Shown here piece by piece: positions 44,171 to 53,100 of a DNA stretch of 64,000 nucleotides (positions are counted from its first letter, which is position 1; the number at the start of each line of letters is the position of its first letter). Under the pieces are notes generated by a model. The model worked only from the letters and a program-made list of their open reading frames with translations, was not told the DNA's origin and did not search any database. The stretch comes from Roseivirga sp. UBA6061. Lineage in GTDB: Bacteria > Bacteroidota > Bacteroidia > Cytophagales > Cyclobacteriaceae. The position numbers and the translations under genes were made by a program. The stretch is taken from assembly GCA_002427745.1 (NCBI GenBank), contig DIYF01000057.1, positions 29,686-93,685 of the forward strand. Reading direction: 5' to 3'.

Positions 44171-45511
44171 CTACTTGCGCAACTTTATAGCAATGTTTGA
44201 CCCGAAGCTCAGGAACCTCACCCGGCCTTCACCTATTCCGGTGAGCGGGAGTTTCATAAAGGGCTCTATACCCAGAGCCAGGTTTTTTGTGATCGGAGTT
44301 TCATAGCCTACTGAGAGATTCAGGATACCCAGAAAATGATTATTCCTGTTGTCATATCTCCAGAAGGGTGCCCAGTTGGGACGTGGTTCCGTGTATTCAT
44401 AATTATAATCTTCCCGCAGCATCAGGTAGGTCGACACTCCGGAGCTTGCGAAGAAGGTTTTTCCTTTTTTCGTGTGAAAGTACTTTCGAATATTAATCGG
44501 TATATCGATGACCGTACATTTGGCCACAGCACTGAGAAAATCGTCAGGCCTTGCCAAGATCCATTCCGGTGTTTCGTATTCACTCCCGAGAGCTGTATAT
44601 CGCTTCACTGCATAAGTGGCCCCTGACTGAATACTCCAGGTATCTGCCAGGTAGTATTCTACCGCAAAGCCTATCATGGTACCCGGATCGGTAAAACCCT
44701 CCAGTCCTGTAGCACTCAGGTCGGCAGAGACTGCCGCACTGAACGCCCATCTGGACTTCTGAAAGTATTCCGTTTCCGGTGCCTCGTCTGCATACACGGA
44801 GGAGTCGAGTTCAAAGACCAATATCGGCTCGGGGAACATGAGTATCTCGGGCTCCCAGCGTACAGTGAGCATTTCTACTCCCATACCGGCCGGTTCTTCT
44901 TCACTACCACCAAGGGCTGATAAAGCCTGATCGGATTGATCATTCGTCTCTGCTTCGCTTTGTTCAACAGATGCCCTGAATGCATAAGCGGTGCTGCTAT
45001 TTTCAGTAGTCCTGACAGCGGTGTCTTCAGTGGCACTGGTAGTCTCCGAAGAGGCTGTCTGTGCCTGTTTATCAACGGAAACCGCATTATCCTGACCTGA
45101 TATATTCTGACTTTCATCCGCAACCGATGACGGGGCAGAACTATCAGGACTGGCATCAGGCTCTGAACCCGAAGACTTCTCTGCGGAAGTCGGGTTATCA
45201 ACAGAAACCGGGTTTTCCTGAAGTACAGTCTTCTCAACAGGCTGCTCTTTGACGGCCTGTTCTTTGACCAGTGCATTTTCAGCTTTATTGGTATCCCGGG
45301 CCGCAATAGGCCACAGCAAGAATGTGAGTAAAATCGCAGTGCCGGCAATGGGGAAAAGGATTTTCCACCAGGCAAAGGGTACAGGTGCAGCCGCATCGAG
45401 TTTTGCCTCCATGGCCGACCAGGCAGCCGGGTTGAACTCAAACTGAGCTCCGCTTTCGGCCTCCCTTACAATATGCTCTATCCTATCCTCTGGTCCTCTC
45501 GCCTCATCCAT
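44171..45511 (-). CDS. membrane-anchored protein with outer-membrane beta-barrel domain (sigma-factor partner)
   Basis: 446 residues. An N-terminal cytoplasmic segment of about 50 residues is followed by one membrane helix (KILFPIAGTAILLTFLLWPIA), a 130-residue Ser/Glu/Asp-rich linker, and a C-terminal PorT-like beta-barrel domain (about 255-446) ending in NIAIKLRK. The N-terminal part sits where an anti-sigma domain would. The start is the ATG at 45511, 9 nt after a strong AAGGAGGT that lies inside the sigma gene; the gene overlaps the sigma stop by 8 nt. It probably regulates that sigma factor or is its main target. Confidence 0.8.
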   Translation of the reverse strand: MDEARGPEDRIEHIVREAESGAQFEFNPAAWSAMEAKLDAAAPVPFAWWKILFPIAGTAILLTFLLWPIAARDTNKAENALVKEQAVKEQPVEKTVLQENPVSVDNPTSAEKSSGSEPDASPDSSAPSSVADESQNISGQDNAVSVDKQAQTASSETTSATEDTAVRTTENSSTAYAFRASVEQSEAETNDQSDQALSALGGSEEEPAGMGVEMLTVRWEPEILMFPEPILVFELDSSVYADEAPETEYFQKSRWAFSAAVSADLSATGLEGFTDPGTMIGFAVEYYLADTWSIQSGATYAVKRYTALGSEYETPEWILARPDDFLSAVAKCTVIDIPINIRKYFHTKKGKTFFASSGVSTYLMLREDYNYEYTEPRPNWAPFWRYDNRNNHFLGILNLSVGYETPITKNLALGIEPFMKLPLTGIGEGRVRFLSFGSNIAIKLRK

Positions 45512-46076
45512 ATTGATATACCTCCTTGTCAAGCATTGATCTCAGAGCGACCTTTGCTCGCGTTAAATTCGCTTTTGAAGTACTTACTGTAATCCCCAGC
45601 TGCTCGGCTATCTCCTGGTGTTTATAACCATCGATAACATACAGGTTAAATACTGCACGATAGGCAGGGGACAGTTTCCCAACCGAAGCAAGAATTTCTT
45701 CATAGCTCAGGTTGTGGTCCGGTGCTTCCTCGGTTGACTGGTGTACCTGTGCTTCTGTGATATCGGCCAGGTGATTGTGCTTGGCATTTTTCTTAATGTG
45801 ATCCAGGCAGGTATTTACCAGAATTCTTCTCAACCAGGGTTTGAAGGGCTTATCCAGATCGAATTTGCCAATGTTGGCGAAGACTTTCATGAAACCATCG
45901 TTGAGCACCTCTACCGCATCCGCTTCATTGCCAGTATAGCGGATACAAATGCTCATACCATAACTGTAAAAGTTGCGATACAAATCCCGTTGGCTTTGCC
46001 GGTCATTGTTTTTACAGCCGTTAATAATCAGTTCCAAAAGCTTCTCGATCTTTGTCAATTTGCAGCCCTTTTTCAA
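45504..46076 (-). CDS. ECF-type sigma-70 factor
   Basis: 190 residues. Region 2 has RNFYSYGMSICIRYTGNEADAVEVLNDGFMKVFANIGKF, and region 4 has YRAVFNLYVIDGYKHQEIAEQLGITVSTSKANLTRAKVAL. No ATG fits; the start is a TTG at 46076 or at 46058. It is coupled to the downstream membrane/barrel gene by an 8-nt overlap, the common layout for a sigma factor and its membrane regulator. Confidence 0.9.
   Translation of the reverse strand: MKKGCKLTKIEKLLELIINGCKNNDRQSQRDLYRNFYSYGMSICIRYTGNEADAVEVLNDGFMKVFANIGKFDLDKPFKPWLRRILVNTCLDHIKKNAKHNHLADITEAQVHQSTEEAPDHNLSYEEILASVGKLSPAYRAVFNLYVIDGYKHQEIAEQLGITVSTSKANLTRAKVALRSMLDKEVYQYG
45520..45527 (-). promoter_or_regulatory. strong Shine-Dalgarno site inside the sigma gene
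   Basis: Minus-strand AAGGAGGT, 9 nt before the ATG at 45511. Such perfect sites are rare in this window. It fixes the start of the membrane/barrel gene and suggests strong, coupled translation. Confidence 0.8.
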
Positions 46077-46190
46077 CTACCGTACTTCCGTGCGAATTGA
46101 AAGGCTGCGTAAATCAGATTAAAATTACTGATAAAGATGGGTAATCTACCATGGCAAAAGGTCTACAGGGGGGTAGACAAGAGGTGAACA

Positions 46191-46928
46191 TTACCGGATT
46201 TTAGTATATAAATGGGCTAGTTTATCATTTCTGAGACCGAAAGCCCAGCCAAATGCAATGTACCAGTAAATGCGGTTGGCTTTCCAGAAACCCCAGTTTT
46301 CAACCCTTCTGTCAGAGGAATAAACAAAACGATGTATCATTTTGACACGTCCGAGCCGGCTCATTTTCAGGCAAAGATCCGCCTCTTCCATGACCTTCAT
46401 TTCTGTATCAAAACCGCCAACCCTACAATAGTCATCTTTGCGACAAAACATGACCTGATCACCAAAAAGGAGCTTCAATCTTCTGCTGAAAAAAGAAAGA
46501 GGTCTATAGAAAAGCGGACAGAGATAAGTCTTTATGTAGTTGAGAAAAGTAAACCACTGGCGAATCTGTTCTCCTTTCATGATGGCGATGAATCCTCCCA
46601 GACTTACTTCAGGCTTTTTTAAAGTCTCCCGGATACAATCCACCAGATCCAGCGGCACCAGGGTGTCTGCATGTAAAAAAACCAGGTAGTCTCCGGATGC
46701 TCTTTGTGCTCCGTAGTGCAATTGCATAGCTCTGCCTTGCCTGGCACCCTCGAATACCTTCACATTAAATGACTTTGCTATATCGACAGTCCAGTCCTCA
46801 CTCCCCCCGTCAACCAAAATAACCTCATCTGGTTGAGGAGACAGTTTTTCCAGCCTGCTCAGCACTTCTGGCAGGGTGCGCTCTTCATTGAGCGTGGGAA
46901 TAATAACGGATACGGATGGGCTATCCAT
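46191..46928 (-). CDS. family 2 glycosyltransferase (TIGR04283 type)
   Basis: 245 residues. SVIIPTLNEERTLPEVL opens the GT-A fold; VDGGSEDWTVDIA and FLHADTLVP (the DxD region is HAD) follow, then GGFDTEMKVMEEADLCLKMSRLG. The last part is helical with aromatic residues near the membrane. The HAD in place of DxD is the rule in the TIGR04283 group, whose sugar and acceptor are unknown. Confidence 0.86.
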   Translation of the reverse strand: MDSPSVSVIIPTLNEERTLPEVLSRLEKLSPQPDEVILVDGGSEDWTVDIAKSFNVKVFEGARQGRAMQLHYGAQRASGDYLVFLHADTLVPLDLVDCIRETLKKPEVSLGGFIAIMKGEQIRQWFTFLNYIKTYLCPLFYRPLSFFSRRLKLLFGDQVMFCRKDDYCRVGGFDTEMKVMEEADLCLKMSRLGRVKMIHRFVYSSDRRVENWGFWKANRIYWYIAFGWAFGLRNDKLAHLYTKIR

Positions 46929-46992
46929 TTTCAGGTATCAGGCTGACCGGTTTTAGCTGTCACTTCATCAATTCAACCAAAACCGGGACATT

Positions 46993-47103
46993 ATGTTGAA
47001 AACTTTACAAGTTATCATTCAGCTTTTAGCTTTTGCCATTATTTCAAGCTACTCTGTTCAGTCCAAGACAAAACCAGCAACATCTTTCCTGCTTAGTATG
47101 TGA
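46993..47103 (+). CDS. possible 36-aa hydrophobic peptide
   Basis: An ATG-started frame encoding a hydrophobic helix (VIIQLLAFAIISSY) and a short polar tail. It lies alone on the plus strand between two minus-strand genes. It could be a small membrane peptide or chance. There is no Shine-Dalgarno site and no conserved feature that I recognise. Confidence 0.15.
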   Translation: MLKTLQVIIQLLAFAIISSYSVQSKTKPATSFLLSM

Positions 47104-47168
47104 TCCGCTCATCTCAAAGAGACTCTGGCTATCAGAAAGTTCCGTGGTGGTTGAAATGCCGGCCAGCC

Positions 47169-50100
47169 TTAATTCTTGATGAGTCTGTGACGCTCTACTC
47201 TGGTGCCCGAGGATATCTCGAGTATATAGATGCCTGAACGCGAGAATGCGAGCTTTTCTATCACCTGATCAGCACCTGAGGCCGCAGTTTGTTCTTCGTC
47301 ATGCAACAGTTCTCCTTTCATATTCATGAGTCTGAAACGGAAACTATCGCTGGACCCGAAGCGCGGATCTGTCAGTACCATTTGCAGATTAAAGCCATTG
47401 CTCGGGTTAGGGAAAATTTTCCAGCTCTTCTCAGCTTCAAACTGCTCGGAATCAATCGCTACTGATATTACCGGGCTGTATTCAAAAGCTCCATTAAAAT
47501 CCACCTGCTTAAGTCTGTAATACAGGAAGCCCTCATCTTTGCTCACATTATCGTCAATGAATGAGTATCTGATGATGTGATCAGAATTTCCGTTACCCGC
47601 CACAAAGCCTAAAGGTTCCCAATCTCCCAGACCGGTTGAAGAGCGCTGCACCTGGAAGAAATCGTTATTCTCTTCATCAGCCGTTTCCCAGTTAAGCTCA
47701 ATGTTTCCTTCATCATTCATCTCTCCGTTGAAAGCAAGCAGCGTTACAGGCAGAGGAGACTGATCGTTGGTAACCCCGAAAAAATGCCGGTCATTGCTAT
47801 CAATCGTGATGGTTCGGCTTTGGCAATAGGGGTTCGATCCACTCTTAGTCGATATATTGTTGCCTACATCCCAGAAAGGCGTCATAAGCCCTGTATCCCA
47901 TACACTGATGCCCACATCATTACCCAGCCCTGTTGTTTCACCAGAGCCAGACCAGCAGAGCGTTACTGTTACGTCTACCGTTCCACCGCTGATCTTTCTT
48001 AGCTCCCATTGTGCGGCTACTACATTGGTAGTCACTCGGCTATCAGAACTGGGAGGTGTATTGTAAGGTCCCCTTTTGATTCGTGCCCTGAAACGGTGCC
48101 CGCTACAGGAGGGACAACTCAACCTGATAGAGAAGAAAGGGTTATACCCCATTGGGATTTCCAGTTCACTACTCTCCAGAAAAAAGTCTATTTCCGGCTC
48201 ATCATCCGCGTCATTATCATTGGCATCGGTATTGAAGTAGGCCGTTTCAGAACCACCCGTGATCGTAGCCGGGCTACCGGATGCCCCCAAGGTTACAGTG
48301 GTGTTGTCCGGTATATTCACAAAGCCTTCTGTGAACGTGGCAGCTGTATTGATAGTAAAGTCTTCTTCAAAATCTACTGTACCTGAGGTGGTTCTGTTTA
48401 CGGTTAAGGACCCCAGTGTATTGCCTCCAGAGCTAAAATCAATCGTACCCAGGGCTCCTGTACCACCCACTGAAATATTGGAAGTGGTAGAACCGGTAAT
48501 CGTCCCGGTTCCTGTTACCGTACCATCAAGCGTCAGCGTATTGGCTCCAATGGACAAATCTCCTGCCGCCACATTCAAAGCCGCTGACACGGTAGTAGCT
48601 CCAGCCATGCTTTTGGTGCCGGAACCTCCTACCTGAAGTCCATCGTAATCTGTACGAGCTGTGACTGTTTGAGCACCCGTGGCATCATAGACAATGTTAG
48701 AACCACTGTTAAGCGTTACACTGGTAACCGTATTTTCGAAGGTAGTAGTCGCACCACCTGACAGACCGTTGGTATTGGATGTCTGGACTTCTCCGTTGAT
48801 TACAATGGCTCCGGTTCCTCCAATACAGTTGGCATCCATGTCCAGGGTAGTACTCGCGGCCTGGGTGAATGTACCGTTCATATCTATGTTATTATTCACA
48901 GTAACCGTGCCGGCTGTATTGGAAATGGTGATGTTGTTAAAAGTAGTAGTGCCACCCGATGCCGTGATTCCCTGAGCACCCGTTCCGTTGAGTTCAAGCG
49001 TACCGGCACTATCAGAAAAAGTAGCCCCTGTATTACTGAAGCTGCCACCCAAGGAAACTGTTGAAGCGGTGGTCTGATTTATCGTTCCGGCCGACATGCT
49101 AAAATCATTGGTTATACCAAAGTTGGTGTTTTCCAGATTTTTGGTGCTGGTTCCTGAAAAGGTCAGATTATGAAAATTGGCTGGTGTATTCAGCATGTTG
49201 CCATCCGTACTTCCTGTATAATCATGCGTACCGGTATACCCTGAAATGTCTGAAGCGGGAAAATTAAAATTACCACTGCCTGTTGCCGTGATATCGACTT
49301 CTCCGGCCCCTGTAATGGTACCAAAGTCGTGACCTATGGTCGTACCCAGTGTCAATGTTCCTGCCAGGTCTATCGAAAATGAGCTTTTATTGTCTTCTGT
49401 AACGGTAACTGTATGGCCACTGGCAATCACCACCTTATGTCCGTCAGGTACAGCACTTGCCGCTACTCCATCATGGCCCGTGGTAGACCAGGTGGAGGTG
49501 CTCTCCCAGTTTCCTCCCGATCCGGAATTACGACTGAAATAAGTATCTACGGCAGAAAATTCCGCTGTTTCTCCGGCAGTGTACTCTCCTGCAATAGTGG
49601 TTGCATCAGAGAAGGTAATCGTATTTGAAGCCGCATCTACAGTTCGCACCGTATTGGTGGGGGCATCATCAAACTCAGTACCTCCTGTCGGTGACCAGTC
49701 TGCTGCCGATACAATGCCACCAAAATAGCTGGATTCAGTACCCTGAACATCGCCATCAACATAAGTGAATACAAGGGTAGCTGTCACTCCTGAAAGCCCG
49801 GTATTCTCCAGTGTCCAGTATCTTAAAAGTTCGAGATCACTGCTGCTGGTAGTCAGCGGGTGTCTTTCGTTAAACACCCTGGCGGTTATGCTACCTGTAT
49901 TGGTATTGGTGGTCAGGTTGGTCCTCACAGGTGTATAGTCTGTTCCAATACCTATCGGAAAGGTAAAGTCTGTAGCACTGGCGGGAAAGTTCTTAACAAT
50001 GCCAATATTACTGGCTGTACGAATCATTTTTGTGGATGAGAAAGAAGAGCCCGTGATAGTGGCGTCAGAGCCAAAGGTCAGACCGTTACTGAGCACGTCC

Positions 50101-53100
50101 AGCACTACCGTACCTGTAAAGTCGAGATCGGCATTGAGCGTAATAGCACTATTGACAGTCACCAGTCTGCTGGTACCCGTCAGTGTAAGGTTACCATAGG
50201 TTCCGGTACCTGTAATGTCATGGTCGGCATCAGAGAAGGAAATCCCTCCTGTTCCTACCGTACCACTGGTATGAGTCGCATTGTTGGTTAAGTTACCGGT
50301 CAGGTTGAGGGTTCGGCCACCATCTTCCATCGTACCTGATGTCAGGGTGAGGTCACCCAGGACTGCAGCATCATTTGAACCTGACAACGTCAGAGTCTCA
50401 GCTGACTTATTCACCACCAGGTTAAAGAAGTTGGTAGTGCCATTCAAAGCCATGGACTGTGCGGCTGAACTACTGAATGTGGTCGTATTAGAATTGGCAG
50501 TGAAGGTTCCTGTATTTGAAAAATTGCCTCCGATTGTCAGTGCCAGACCATTTGCATTAAAAGTAGAGTTAGCCTCAGAAATTGTCAGGTCATTGATGGA
50601 CCTGCCCTGATCATTCAACGTAAGTGTGGCCGTATTAGAGCCGCCATTACCGGTTACCGTAATATTGTTCAGATCAATTGAGGAACTCAGCGTATAGGAC
50701 TGATTGCCGCTGGAACCCGAAGTAAAAACAATAGTTCCTCCTGAAACTGAAGAAGAGCTCGGGTAGAGATAAAGGTCATTGAAAGTGGTACCTCCGCCTC
50801 TTACTATATTCAGCGTACCTGAGGTCATGGTGACACTCCCGTCATTCAGAACTTCCAGCTTGGCACGCGATGTTTCGGTATTACGTCCGTTGATCGTTAT
50901 CGTTCCACCTGTTTGTGAAAAAGTCAGGCTACCGGAGCTAGTACTGACCGGTCTTCTGATCTGACCATTTACCGTAAGTGTTCCACCCTGTACATCAATG
51001 ATGGGAGATCCGGTAGAAGCATATTCTATATCATTATTGTTGTCGTTGGTAGATGTACCAATGGTAATGGCGCCACTCACCACTTCAATTTCCCCGCTGA
51101 GTGTCACATCATTCGCGTCTGAAGCTGCGGTAGCCAGGTTGATCGTACCACCACTTACTGCCAGCTGTGTAGTGGCAGGAATATCAAAGGTAGTGGTAGA
51201 AGGTGTAATGGTCTGTGCACTGGTAAGACGGAAAGAACCGTTTGTGAGGGTAAGTCCGGTCAGGGTAAATGCGGTGGCGTTAACATTCAGCTCTGAGCTT
51301 TTGCTGGTTCCTTTGTTCACCGTGATACCCGCAAAATCAGTGGTGGCCCCTGTACCTGTCACACTGGTAGAAGTGGAGCCTGTAAAGGTCAGATCGATAT
51401 TGTTTCCGGAAGAAGGTACCATATCGAAGGTACCATTATTCGTAATTGACCCGCCAACGCTGATCGTATGATCTATGACCCCGTTGGCATTGTTGACCTG
51501 TAGCTGAGTGCCGGAACCCACTGTAATATTGTTATTCACGATCAGTGAAGTAGCCGCAGCCGTACCAAACTCCAGTATTACCGTCTGGGCATTCTCAGAG
51601 GTAAGTATCAGATCGTTTCCAATGGTATAGGTCTGTCCTGTGGCCAGAAAAACGTTAGCGGTATTCCCTGCACTGGCACCATCTGATATGGTTAAATCGT
51701 TTAGCACTTCCAAAGAAGCAGAGGGAAGGGTGGTACCAAAGGCTCCCCCTGCACTGATTCCTCCGTTTATTATCAGATTATTGTAGGAAGTGGGCGTACT
51801 GGGCAGGTTCTGTATAAACAGGCCTTCATTGGTATAGGTAACTGTACCGCCTGATGACCCCAAGAAAGCGGTAGCATCTCCTGTCGGAAACTCAGGCGTT
51901 CCATCAGAGGAGGATATAATCAAATTGCCCGTTCCGGTAATCGTTCCAAAATCATGACCGCTACTGTTTTCCACATCAAGTGTTCCTTGTAGTTCAAGGC
52001 CTTCCACTGTCTTTGCAGCAGTAATTCCGTTTACAATGTGTCCGCTGGCTATAATGACGGTAGCGCCCTGCACATCCTCAGGAAGCTGAGTACCAGCCGC
52101 CCCTGTGTGATCTGTGGTAGACCAGGTGCTTTGCGTGTCCCAATCGGAGCCGGTCGTGGTAATATTGGTAGCATCATTTCGGGAATAAAAGACGGTAACC
52201 GCACCAAAGGGGTTGGTCGGATCTGCATCTCCTGCCGTGAAGTCACCATCAATAAAGCTCACTCCGGTAAGATTACCTGTACCCCCTATCGTATTGGTTC
52301 CCTCGTTAACATCTCCGGTATCTCCTGTAGTCCAGCTATTGGCAGAAGTGTCGTATCTACCGAAAATATAATCAGCTTCATCACCCTGGATATCGGAGGC
52401 ATCATACTCATAGGTATGGGTAACACTACTTACTCCTGAGAAGCCTGAGGAGGTCACATTCCAGTAATAGGTGAGTGCCAGCCCTGTAGTCGTTACATTG
52501 GGATGCTCTGCCTCAACCGGGGTAATATTGATAGTGCCGGTAGCTGAAGCTGTCACCACATTGACGGTGGCAGGGGTGTATACCGAACCACCTGCTGCGC
52601 CAATCGGCCAGGTAAATGAGCCCGTAGAGCCATAAGTGCGTGTCACTCCGGAATCTGAAGCTGAGCCGGAAGTTTCTATATAAGCGGAAGAACCTGAACC
52701 CGTAATCGAAGCTGAAGAGCCCAATGTCAACAGATTAGCACCGATGGAAAAGAGTTTGCTTTGAGCGAAATTGAGCACACCATTCACGGTAATATCTGCT
52801 GTAATACTGATAGGTGCAGAGGCAGCATTGGTGTTATTGAGCGTCAGATTTTCGAAAATACCTGTACCATCTCCTCCGATAGTCTGAGTAGACCCACTCG
52901 CCACCAGCGATATGGCACCCGATCCGGAGTGAGTACCACTGTTTGTTACATTTCCTGTGACCTGATGTGTAAATCCTCCATCGGCAAAAGTACCGGCTGT
53001 GAGGTTAAAATCGGCCAGAATTGTCAGAGCAGCAGAAGGTGTTACCGTACCTGAGCTTTTGTTAATGGTCACGTTATTCAAACCCGTGGTGATAGTACCT

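Noticed and set aside
44875..45441. 188-codon minus-strand ORF within the membrane/barrel gene
   Set aside because: It lies in another frame of the low-complexity Ser/Glu linker and is Arg/Pro/Leu-rich, typical of a shadow frame.
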